Below, one piece after another: positions 50,401 through 62,400 of a DNA stretch of 64,000 nucleotides. The DNA comes from Siphonodentalium dalli. Lineage: Eukaryota > Mollusca > Scaphopoda > Gadilida > Siphonodentaliidae. The notes beneath the pieces were generated by a model. It made no database searches and was not told the origin of the DNA. It saw only the letters and a list, made by a program, of their open reading frames with translations. The stretch spans positions 274,593,426 through 274,657,425 of the forward strand of contig CP136063.1 of assembly GCA_032622095.1 (NCBI GenBank). Direction: 5' to 3'. How positions within the stretch are numbered: position 1 is the stretch's first letter; each line of letters starts with the position of its first letter. A program made the position numbers and the translations under genes.

Positions 50401-53400
50401 GATGAATATATAGACTTAGAAAGAACATGTGTGCAGATAGATATATAGATTGTAAATAAGTAAACATGGTCCGAAGAATTTATTGCAGATGAACTTTATT
50501 TCGCAAGGCCTTTCAACGCTTGTATGCGCGTATCTTCAGTCGATTGTTCACAACGTATGGCATCAGTCGCTTCAGTGTCTGTACATCGATGAAGAACTTT
50601 TTTCCTGGTAATGAACACCACGATATGTTCATGGGCCATCTTGTCGAGGTTTACCTTTGGCTATTGTGACGTCTCCTCTGTAGCGAAGTGACGTTGCTCC
50701 CAAATTCGTACTTTGGTAGAGCGTTCCATTTAAGCACAGGTAAAGTTCCTCAATTGAAAAAGAGAGTTATCTTCTGTGTGATGATCACTGTTAGCTGGTT
50801 TTCGCCGAACTTCTGTCCATGTTTGTCGTAAACACAGATGAATATATAGATTTAGCAAGAACATGTGTGCAGATAGATATATAGATTGTACATAAGTAAA
50901 CATGGTCCGAAGAATTTGTTGCAGATGAACTTTATTTCGCTAGGCCTTTCAACGCTTGTATGCGCGTATCTTGAGGCGATTGTTCACAACGTATGGCATC
51001 AGTCTCTTCAGTGTTTGTACATCGATGAATAACTTTTTTCCTGGTATTGAACACCACGATATGTTCATGGGCCATCTTGTCGAGGTTTACCTTTGGCTAT
51101 TGTGACGTCTCCTCTGTAGCGAAGTGACGTTGCTCCCAAATTCGTACTTTGGTACAGCGTTCCATTTAAGCACAGGTAAAGTTCCTCAATGGAAAGGAAA
51201 AAAAGAGATCTCTTCTGTGTGATGTTCACTGTTAGCTGGTTTTCGCCGAACTTATGTCAATGTTTGTCGTACACACAGATGAATATATAGATTTAGAAAG
51301 AACATGTGTGCAGATAGATATATAGATTGTAAATAAGTAAACATGGTCCGAAGAATTTGTTGCAGATGAACTTGATTTCGCTAGGCCTTTCAACGCTTGT
51401 ATGCGCGTATCTGCAGGCGATTGTTCACAACGTATGGCATCAGTCTCTTCAGTGTTTTTTCATCGATGAAGAACTTTTTTCCTGGTATTGAACACCACGA
51501 TATGTCCATGGGCCATCTTGTCGAGGTTTACCTTTGGCTATTGTGACGTCTCCTCTGTAGCGGAGTGACGTTGCTCCCAAATTCGTACTTTGGTAGAGCG
51601 TTCCATTTAAGCACAGGTAAAGTTCCTCAATGGAAAAAAGACTTGTCTTCATTGTGATGGTCACTGTTAGCTGGTTTTCGCCGAACTTCTGTCCATGTTT
51701 GTCGTACACACAGTGAATATATAGACTTAAAAGAACAAGTGTGCCGATAGATATTTAGATTGTAAATAAGTAAACATGGTCCGAAGAATTTGTTGCAGAT
51801 GAACTTTATTTCGCTAGGCCTTTCAACGCTTGTATGCGCGTATCTTGAGGCGATAGTTCACAACGTATGGCATCAGTCTCTTCAGTGTTTGTACATCGAT
51901 GAATAACTTTCTTCCTGGTATTGAACACCACGATATGTTCATGGGCCATCTTGTCGAGGTTTACCTTTGGCTATTGTGACGTCTCCTCTGTAGCGAAGTG
52001 ACGTTGCTCCCAAATTCGTACTTTGGTAGAGCGTTCCATTTAAGCACAGGTAAAGTTCCTCAATGGAAAAAAAGAGTTCTCCTCTGTATGATGATCACTG
52101 TTAGCTGGTTTTCGCCGAACTTCTGTCCATGTTTGTCGTACACACAGATGAATATATAGACTTAGAAAGAACATGTGTGCAGATAGATATATAGATTGTA
52201 AATAAGTAAACATGGTCCGAAGAATTTGTTGCAGATGAACTTTATTTCGCTAGGCCTTTCAACGCTTGTATGCGCGTATCTTCAGGCGATTGTTCACAAC
52301 GTATGGCATCAGTCTCTTCAGTGTTTGTACATCGATGAATAACTTTCTTCCTGGTATTGAACACCACGATATGTTCATGGGCCATCTTGTCGAGGTTTAC
52401 CTTTGGCTATTGTGACGTCTCCTCTGTAGCGAAGTGACGTTGCTCCCAAATTCGTACTTTGGTACAGCGTTCCATTTAAGCACAGGTAAAGTTCCTCAAT
52501 GGAAAGGAAAAAAAGAGATCTCTTCTGTGTGATGTTCACTGTTAGCTGGTTTTCGCCGAACTTATGTCAATGTTTGTCGTACACACAGATGAATATATAG
52601 ATTTAGAAAGAACATGTGTGCAGATAGATATATAGATTGTAAATAAGTAAACATGGTCCGAAGAATTTGTTGCAGATGAACTTGATTTCGCTAGGCCTTT
52701 CAACGCTTGTATGCGCGTATCTTCAGGCGATTGTTCACAACGTATGGCATCAGTCTCTTCAGTGTTTTTTCATCGATGAAGAACTTTTTTCCTGGTATTG
52801 AACACCACGATATGTCCATGGGCCATCTTGTCGAGGTTTACCTTTGGCTATTGTGACGTCTCCTCTGTAGCGAAGTGACGTTGCTCCCAAATTCGTACTT
52901 TGGTAGAGCGTTCCATTTAAGCACAGGTAAAGTTCCTCAATGGAAAAAAGAGTTCTCCTCTGTATGATGATCACTGTTAGCTGGTTTTCGCCGAACTTTT
53001 GTCCATGTCTGTCGTACACACAGATGAATATATAGACTTAGAAAGAACATGTGTGCAGATAGATATATAGATTGTAAATAAGTAAACATGGTCCGAAGAA
53101 TTTGTTGCAGATGAACTTTATTTCGCTAGGCCTTTCAACGCTTGTATGCGCGTATCTTCAGGCGATTGTTCACAACGTATGGCATCAGTCTCTTCAGTGT
53201 TTGTACATCGATGAAGAACTTTTGTCCTGGTATTGAACACCACGATATGTTCATGGGCCATCTTGTCGAGGTTTACCTTTGGCTATTGTGACGTCTCCTC
53301 TGTAGCGAAGTGACGTTGCTCCCAAATTCGTACTTTGGTACAGCGTTCCATTTAAGCACAGGTAAAGTTCCTCAATGGAAAAAAAGAGTTCTCTTCTGTG

Positions 53401-56400
53401 TGATGATCTCTGTTAGCTGGTTTTCGCCGAACTTCTGTCAATGTTTGTCGTACACACAGATGAATATATAGACTTAGAAAGAAAATGTGTGCAGATAGAT
53501 ATATAGATTGTAAATAATTAAACATGGTCCGAAGAATTTATTGCAGATGAACTTTATTTCGCTAGGCCTTTCAACGCTTGTATGCGCGTATCTTCAGGCG
53601 ATTGTTCACAACGTATGGCATCAGTCTGTTCAGTGTTTGTACATCGATGAAGAACTGTTTTCCTGGTATTGAACACCACGATATGTTCATGGGCCATCTT
53701 GTCGAGGTTTACCTTTGGCTATTGTGACGTCTCCTCTGTAGCGAAGTGACGTTGCTTCCAAATTCGTACTTTGGTAGAGCGTTCCATTTAAGCACAGGTA
53801 AAGTTCCTCAATGGAAAAAAAGAGTTCTCTTCTGTGTGATGATCACTGTTAGCTGGTTTTCGCCGAACTTCTGTCCATGTTTGTCGTACACACAAATGAA
53901 TATATAGACTTAGAAAGAACATGTGTGCAGATAGATATATAGATTGTAAATAAGTAAACATGGTCCGAAGAATTTGTTGCAGATGAACTTTATTTCGCTA
54001 GGCCTTTCAACGCTTGTATGCGCGTATCTTCAGGCGATTGTTCACAACGTATGGCATCAGTCTCTTCAGTGTTTGTACATCGATGAAGAACTTTTTTCCT
54101 TGTATTGAACACCACGATATGTTCATGGGCCATCTTGTCGAGGTTTACCTTTGGCTATTGTGACGTCTCCTCTGTAGCGGAGTGACGTTGCTCCCAAATT
54201 CGTACTTTGGTACAGCGTTCCATTTAAGCACAGGTAAAGTTCCTCAATTGAAAAAAGAGTTGTCTTCTGTGTGATGATCACTGTTAGCTGGTTTTCGCCG
54301 AACTTCTGTCCATGTTTGTCGTACACACAGGTGAATATATAGACTTAGAAAGAACATGTGTGCAGATAGATATATAGATTGTAAATAAGTAAACATGGTC
54401 CGAAGAATTTATTGCAGATGAACTTTATTTCGCTAGGTCTTTCAACGCTTGTATGCGCGTATCTTCAGGCGATTGTTCACAACGTATGGCATCAGTCTCT
54501 TCAGTGTTTGTACATCGATGAAGAACTTTTTTCCTGGTATTGAACACCACGATATGTTCATGGGCCATCTTGTCGAGGTTTACCTTTGGCTATTGTGGCG
54601 TCTCCTCTGTAGCGAAGTGACGTTGCTTCCAAATTCGTACTTTGGTAGAGCGTTCCATTTAAGCACAGGTAAAGTTCCTCAATGGAAAAAAAGAGTTCTC
54701 TTCTGTGTGATCATCACTGTTAGCTGGTTTTCGCCGAACTTCTGTCCATGTCTGTCGTACACACAAATGAATATATAGACTTAGAAAGAACATGTGTGCA
54801 GATAGATATTTAGATTGTAAATAAGTAAACATGGTCCGAAAAATTTGTTGCAGATGAACTTTATTTCGCTAGGCCTTTCAACGCTTGTATGCGCGTATCT
54901 TCAGGCGATTGTTCACAACGTATGAAATCAGTCTCTTCAGTGTTTGTACATCGATGAAGAACTTTTTTCCTGGTATTGAACACCACGATATGTTCATGGG
55001 CCATCTTGTCGAGGTTTACCTTTGGCTATTGTGGCGTCTCCTCTGTAGCGAAGTGACGTTGCTCCCAAATTCGTACTTTGGTAGAGCGTTCCATTTAAGC
55101 ACAGGTAAAGTTCTTCAATGGAAAAAAGAGTTCTCCTCTGTATGATCATCACTGTTAGCTGGTTTTCGCCGAACTTTTGTCCATGTCTGTCGTACACACA
55201 GATGAATATATAGACTTAGAAAGAACATGTGTGCAGATAGATATATAGATTGTAAATAAGTAAACATGGTCCGAAGAATTTGTTGCAGATGAACTTTATT
55301 TCGCTAGGCCTTTCAACGCTTGTATGCGCGTATCTTCAGGCGATTGTTCACAACGTATGGCATCAGTCTCTTCAGTGTTTGTACATCGATGAAGAACTTT
55401 TGTCCTGGTATTGAACACCACGATATGTTCATGGGCCATCTTGTCGAGGTTTACCTTTGGCTATTGTGACGTCTCCTCTGTAGCGAAGTGACGTTGCTCC
55501 CAAATTCGTACTTTGGTACAGCGTTCCATTTAAGCACAGGTAAAGTTCCCCAATGGAAAAAAAGAGTTCTCTTCTGTGTGATGATCACTGTTAGCTGGTT
55601 TTCGCCGAACTTCTGTCAATGTTTGTCGTACACACAGATGAATATATAGACTTAGAAAGAAAATGTGTGCAGATAGATATATAGATTGTAAATAATTAAA
55701 CATGGTCCGAAGAATTTATTGCAGATGAACTTTATTTCGCTAGGCCTTTCAACGCTTGTATGCGCGTATCTTCAGGCGATTGTTCACAACGTATGGCATC
55801 AGTCTCTTCAGTGTTTGTACATCGATGAAGAACTTTTTTCCTGGTATTGAACACCACGATATGTTCATGGGCCATCTTGTCGAGGTTTACCTTTGGCTAT
55901 TTTGACGTCTCCTCTGTAGCGAAGTGACGTTGCTTCCAAATTCGTACTTTGGTAGAGCGTTCCATTTAAGCACAGGTAAAGTTCCTCAATGGAAAAAAAG
56001 AGTTCTCTTCTGTGTGATGATCACTGTTAGCTGGTTTTCGCCGAACTTCTGTCCATGTTTGTCGTACACACAAATGAATATATAGACTTAGAAAGAACAT
56101 GTGTGCAGATAGATATATAGATTGTAAATAAGTAAACATGGTCCGAAGAATTTGTTGCAGATGAACTTTATTTCGCTAGGCCTTTCAACGCTTGTATGCG
56201 CGTATCTTCAGGCGATTGTTCACAACGTATGGCATCAGTCTCTTCAGTGTTTGTACATCGATGAAGAACTTTTTTCCTGGTATTGAACACCACGATATGT
56301 TCATGGGCCATCTTGTCGAGGTTTACCTTTGGCTATTGTGACGTCTCCTCTGTAGCGAAGTGACGTTGCTCCCAAATTCGTACTTTGGTAGAGCGTTCCA

Positions 56401-57059
56401 TTTAAGCACAGGTAAAGTTCCTCAATGGAAAAAAAGAGTTCTCTTCTGTGTGATGATCACTGTTAGTTGGTTTTCGCCGAACTTATGTCCATGTTTGTCG
56501 TACACACAGATGAATATATAGACTTAGAAAGTACATGTGTGCAGATAGATATATATATTGTAAATAAGTAAACATGGTCCGAAGAATTTGTTGCAGATTA
56601 ACTGTATTTCGCTAGGCCTTTCAACGCTTGTATGCGCGTATCTTCAGGCGATTGTTCACAACGTATGGCATCAGTCTCTTCAGTGTTTGTACATCAATGA
56701 AGAACTTTTTTCCTGGTATTGAACACCACGATATGTGCATGGGCCATCTTGTCGAGGTTTACCTTTGGCTATTGTGACGTCTCCTCTGTAGCGAAGTGAC
56801 GTTGCTCCCAAATTCGTACTTTGGTAGAGCGTTCCATTTAAGCACAGGTAAAGTTCCTCAATGGAAAAAAGAGTTGTTTTCTGTGTGATGGTCACCGTTA
56901 GCTGGTTTTCGCCGAACTTCTGTCCATGTTTGTCGTACACACAGGTGAATATATAGACTTAGAAAGAACATGTGTGCAGATAGATATATAGATTGTAAAT
57001 AAGTAAACATGCTCCGAAGAATTTGTTGCAGATGAACTTTATTTCGCTATGCCTTTCAA
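44479..57059 (+). repeat. Satellite B mosaic of overlapping multi-monomer duplications
   Basis: Several partly overlapping duplications can be traced. Two adjacent monomers with TTTATCTTTGGCAATTG (47594 and 48030) are near-identical at 436 bp. The stretch 46.5-47.4 kb recurs at 50.0-50.9 kb (about 3493 bp, eight monomers; marks AGATAAACTTTATTTCGC and TTCAGTCGATTG). The stretch 48.73-50.0 kb recurs at 53.97-55.2 kb (5236 bp, twelve monomers; marks TTTTCCTTGTATTGAAC and CGTATGAAATCAG). The stretch 53.0-54.0 kb recurs at 55.2-56.2 kb (2177 bp, five monomers; marks TTTTGTCCTGG and AAATAATTAAACATGG). The TGTTTTTTCATCGATG variant occurs at about 44902, 51454 and 52764. This is the layered pattern expected of repeated unequal exchange. 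Confidence 0.82.
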
Positions 57060-60000
57060 CGCTTGTATGCGCGTATCTTCAGGCGATTGTTCACAACGTA
57101 TGGCATCAGTCTCTTCAGTGTTTGTACATCGATGAAGAACTTTTTTCCTGGTATTGAACACCACGATATGTTCATGGGCCATCTTGTCGAGGTTTACCTT
57201 TGGCTATTGTGACGTCTCCTCTGTAGCGAAGTGACGTTGCTCCCAAATTCGTACTTTGGTAGAGCGTTCCATTTAAGCACAGGTAAAGTTCCTCAATGGT
57301 AAAAAAGAGTTCTCTTCTGTGTGATGATCACTGTTAGCTGGTTTTCGCCGAACTTATGTCCATGTTTGTCGTACACACAGATGAATATATAGACTTAGAA
57401 AGAACATGTGTGCAGATAGATATATATATATTGTAAATAAGTAAACATGGTCCGAAGAATTTGTTGCAGATGAACTTTATTTCGCTAGGCCTTTCAACGC
57501 TTGTATGCGCGTATCTTCAGGCGATTGTTCACAACGTATGGCATCAGTCTCTTCAGTGTTTGTACATCGATGAATAACTTTTTTCCTGGTATTGAACACC
57601 ACGATATGTTCTTGGGCCATCTTGTCGACGTTTACCTTTGGCTATTGTGACGTCTCCTCTGTAGCGAAGTGACGTTGCTCCCAAATTCGTACTTTGTTAG
57701 AGCGTTCCATTTAAGCACAGATAAAGTTCCTCAATGGAAAAAGAGAGTTCTATTCTGTGTGATGATCACTGTTAGCTGGTTTTCGCCGAACGTCTGTCCA
57801 TGTTTGTCGTAAACACAGATGAATATATATACTTAGAAAGAACATGTGTGCAGATAGATATATAGATTGTAAATAAGTAAACATGGTCCGAAGAATTTGT
57901 TGCAGATGAACTTTATTTCGCTAGGCCTTTCAACACTTGTATGCGCGTATCTTCAGGCGATTGTTCACAACGTATGGCATCAGTCTCTTCAGTGTTTGTA
58001 CATCGATGAAGAACAGTTTTCCTGGTATTGAACACCACGATATGTCCATGGGCCATCTTGTCGAGGTTTACCTTTGGCTATTGTGACGTCTCCTCTGTAG
58101 CGGAGTGACGTTGCTCCCAAATTCGTACTTTGGTAGAGCGTTCCATTTAAGCACAGGTAAAGTTCCTCGATGGAAAAAAGAGTTGTCTTCTGTGTGATGG
58201 TCACTGTTAGCTGGTTTTCGCCGAACTTCTGTCCATGTGTGTCGTACACACAGGTGAATATATAGACTTAGAAAGAACATGTGTGCAGATAGATATATAG
58301 ATTGTAAATAAGTAAACATGGTCCGAATAATTTGTTGCAGATGAACTTTATTTCGCTAGGCCTTTCAACGCTTGTATGCGCGTATCTTCAGGCGATTGTT
58401 CACAACGTATGGAATCAGTCTCTTCAGTGTTTGTACATCGATGAAGAACTGTTTTCCTGGTATTGAACACCACGATATGTTCATGGGCCATCTTGTCGAG
58501 GTTTACCTTTGGCTATTGTGACGTCTCCTCTGTAGCGAAGTGACGTTGCTCCCAAATTCGTACTTTGGTAGAGCGTTCCATTTAAGCACAGGTAAAGTTC
58601 CTCAATGGAAAAAAAGAGTTATCTTCTGTGTGATGATCACTGTTAGCTGGTTTTCGCCGAACTTCTGTCCATGTTTGTCGTACACACAGGTGAATATATA
58701 GACTTAGAAAGAACATGTGTTCAGATAGATATATAGATTGTAAATAAGTAAACATGGTCCGAAGAATTTGTTGCAGATGAACTTTATTTCGCTAGGCCTT
58801 TCAACGCTTGTATGCGCGTATCTTCAGGCGATTGTTAACAACGTATGGAATCAGTCTCTTCAGTGTTTGTACATCGATGAAGAACTGTTTTCCTGGTATT
58901 GAACACCACGATATGTTCATGGGCCATCTTGTCGAGGTTTACCTTTGGCTATTGTGACGTCCCCTCTGTAGCGAAGTGACGTTGCTCCCAAATTCGTACT
59001 TTGGTAGAGCGTTCCATTTAAGCACAGGTAAAGTTCCTCAATGGAAAAAAAGAGTTATCTTCTGTGTGATGATCACTGTTAGCTGGTTTTCGCCGAACTT
59101 CTGTCCATGTTTGTCGTACACACAGATGAATATATAGACTTAGAAAGAACATGTGTGCAGATAGATATATAGATTGTAAATAAGTAAACTTGGTCCGAAG
59201 AATTTGTTGCAGATGAACTTTATTTCGCTAGGCCTTTCAACGCTTGTATGCGCGTGTCTTCAGGCGATTGTTCACAACGTATGGAATCAGTCTCTTCAGT
59301 GTTTGTACATCGATGAAGAACTTTTTTCCTGGTATTGAAAACCACGATATGTTCATGGGCCATCTTGTCGAGGTTTACCTTTGGCTATTGTGACGTCTCC
59401 TCTGTAGCGAAGTGACGTTGCTCCCAAATTCGTACTTTGGTAGAGCGTTCCATTTAATCACAGGTAAAGTTCCTCAATGGAAAAAAAGAGTTGTCTTCTG
59501 TGTGATGACCACTGTTAGCTGGTTTTCGCCGAACTTCTGTCCATGTTTGTCGTACACACAGATGAATATATAGACTTAGAAAGAACATGTGTGCAGATAG
59601 ATATATAGATTGTAAATAAGTAAACATGGTCCGAAGAATTTGTTGCAGATAAACTTGATTTCGCTAGGCCTTTCAACGCTTGTATGCGCGTATCTTCAGG
59701 CGATTGTTCACAACGTATGGCATCAGTCTCTTCAGTGTTTGTACATCGATGAAGAACTTTTTTCCTGGTATTGAACACCACGATATGTTCATGGGCCATC
59801 TTGTCGAGGTTTACCTTTGGCTATTGTGACGTCTCCTCTGTAGCGAAGTGACGTTGCTCCCAAATTCGTACTTTGGTAGAGCGTTCCATTTAAGCACAGG
59901 TAAAGTTCCTCAATGGTAAAAAAGAGTTCTCTTCTGTGTGATGATCACTGTTAGCTGGTTTTCGCCGAACTTATGTCCATGTTTGTCGTACACACAGATG

Positions 60001-62400
60001 AATATATAGACTTAGAAAGAACATGTGTGCAGATAGATATATATATATTGTAAATAAGTAAACATGGTCCGAAGAATTTGTTGCAGATGAACTTTATTTC
60101 GCTAGGCCTTTCAACGCTTGTATGCGCGTATCTTCAGGCGATTGTTCACAACGTATGGCATCAGTCTCTTCAGTGTTTGTACATCGATGAATAACTTTTT
60201 TCCTGGTATTGAACACCACGATATGTTCTTGGGCCATCTTGTCGACGTTTACCTTTGGCTATTGTGACGTCTCCTCTGTAGCGAAGTGACGTTGCTCCCA
60301 AATTCGTACTTTGTTAGAGCGTTCCATTTAAGCACAGATAAAGTTCCTCAATGGAAAAAGAGAGTTCTATTCTGTGTGATGATCACTGTTAGCTGGTTTT
60401 CGCCGAACGTCTGTCCATGTTTGTCGTAAACACAGATGAATATATATACTTAGAAAGAACATGTGTGCAGATAGATATATAGATTGTAAATAAGTAAACA
60501 TGGTCCGAAGAATTTGTTGCAGATGAACTTTATTTCGCTAGGCCTTTCAACACTTGTATGCGCGTATCTTCAGGCGATTGTTCACAACGTATGGCATCAG
60601 TCTCTTCAGTGTTTGTACATCGATGAAGAACAGTTTTCCTGGTATTGAACACCACGATATGTCCATGGGCCATCTTGTCGAGGTTTACCTTTGGCTATTG
60701 TGACGTCTCCTCTGTAGCGGAGTGACGTTGCTCCCAAATTCGTACTTTGGTAGAGCGTTCCATTTAAGCACAGGTAAAGTTCCTCGATGGAAAAAAGAGT
60801 TGTCTTCTGTGTGATGGTCACTGTTAGCTGGTTTTCGCCGAACTTCTGTCCATGTGTGTCGTACACACAGGTGAATATATAGACTTAGAAAGAACATGTG
60901 TGCAGATAGATATATAGATTGTAAATAAGTAAACATGGTCCGAATAATTTGTTGCAGATGAACTTTATTTCGCTAGGCCTTTCAACGCTTGTATGCGCGT
61001 ATCTTCAGGCGATTGTTCACAACGTATGTAATCAGTCTCTTCAGTGTTTGTACATCGATGAAGAACTGTTTTCCTGGTATTGAACACCACGATATGTTCA
61101 TGGGCCATCTTGTCGAGGTTTACCTTTGGCTATTGTGACGTCTCCTCTGTAGCGAAGTGACGTTGCTCCCAAATTCGTACTTTGGTAGAGCGTTCCATTT
61201 AAGCACAGGTAAAGTTCCTCAATGGAAAAAAAGAGTTATCTTCTGTGTGATGATCACTGTTAGCTGGTTTTCGCCGAACTTCTGTCCATGTTTGTCGTAC
61301 ACACAGGTGAATATATAGACTTAGAAAGAACATGTGTTCAGATAGATATATAGATTGTAAATAAGTAAACATGGTCCGAAGAATTTGTTGCAGATGAACT
61401 TTATTTCGCTAGGCCTTTCAACGCTTGTATGCGCGTATCTTCAGGCGATTGTTAACAACGTATGGAATCAGTCTCTTCAGTGTTTGTACATCGATGAAGA
61501 ACTGTTTTCCTGGTATTGAACACCACGATATGTTCATGGGCCATCTTGTCGAGGTTTACCTTTGGCTATTGTGACGTCCCCTCTGTAGCGAAGTGACGTT
61601 GCTCCCAAATTCGTACTTTGGTAGAGCGTTCCATTTAAGCACAGGTAAAGTTCCTCAATGGAAAAAAAGAGTTATCTTCTGTGTGATGATCACTGTTAGC
61701 TGGTTTTCGCCGAACTTCTGTCCATGTTTGTCGTACACACAGATGAATATATAGACTTAGAAAGAACATGTGTGCAGATAGATATATAGATTGTAAATAA
61801 GTAAACTTGGTCCGAAGAATTTGTTGCAGATGAACTTTATTTCGCTAGGCCTTTCAACGCTTGTATGCGCGTGTCTTCAGGCGATTGTTCACAACGTATG
61901 GAATCAGTCTCTTCAGTGTTTGTACATCGATGAAGAACTTTTTTCCTGGTATTGAAAACCACGATATGTTCATGGGCCATCTTGTCGAGGTTTACCTTTG
62001 GCTATTGTGACGTCTCCTCTGTAGCGAAGTGACGTTGCTCCCAAATTCGTACTTTGGTAGAGCGTTCCATTTAATCACAGGTAAAGTTCCTCAATGGAAA
62101 AAAAGAGTTGTCTTCTGTGTGATGACCACTGTTAGCTGGTTTTCGCCGAACTTCTGTCCATGTTTGTCGTACACACAGATGAATATATAGACTTAGAAAG
62201 AACATGTGTGCAGATAGATATATAGATTGTAAATAAGTAAACATGGTCCGAAGAATTTGTTGCAGATAAACTTGATTTCGCTAGGCCTTTCAACGCTTGT
62301 ATGCGCGTATCTTCAGGCGATTGTTCACAACGTATGGCATCAGTCTCTTCAGTGTTTGTACATCGATGAAGAACTTTTTTCCTGGTATTGAACACCACGA
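57060..62400 (+). repeat. Satellite B six-monomer higher-order repeat (2617 bp), two copies
   Basis: Monomers from about 57060 to 59780 recur at about 59680 to 62400 with offset 2617 bp (6 x 436 plus 1). Shared private marks are CAATGGTAAAAAAGAG (57293 and 59910), TTCTTGGGCC (57609 and 60226), CTTTGTTAGAGCG (57692 and 60309), TTTCAACACTTG (57927 and 60544), CTCGATGG (58166 and 60783), GATTGTTAACAACG (58832 and 61449), GACGTCCCCTC (58957 and 61574) and GTAAACTTGG (59184 and 61801). Only isolated substitutions separate the copies (for example GGAATC at 58411 against GTAATC at 61028), making this among the youngest duplications in the window. Confidence 0.92.
58299..58734 (+). repeat. Exemplar satellite B monomer (436 bp)
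   Basis: A representative monomer in the phase AGATTGTAAATAAG to AGATAGATATAT. In order it holds CATGGTCCGAA, a TTTATT (AATAAA on the minus strand), the stretch 58363-58391 with the minus-strand CTGAAGA/GAAA core, CATCGATGAAGAAC, TGTGACGTCTCC, GTACTTTGGTAGAGCG, a variable A-run near 58608, TGATGATCACTG and an AT-rich tail. No clear internal duplication is seen, unlike satellite A. Confidence 0.85.

Noticed and set aside
58363-58391. Calling a complete hammerhead ribozyme as an RNA gene
   Set aside because: Only the CTGAAGA-stem-GAAA core is visible. I could not find stems I and III or a cleavage site with matching pairing, so it is given only as a finding.
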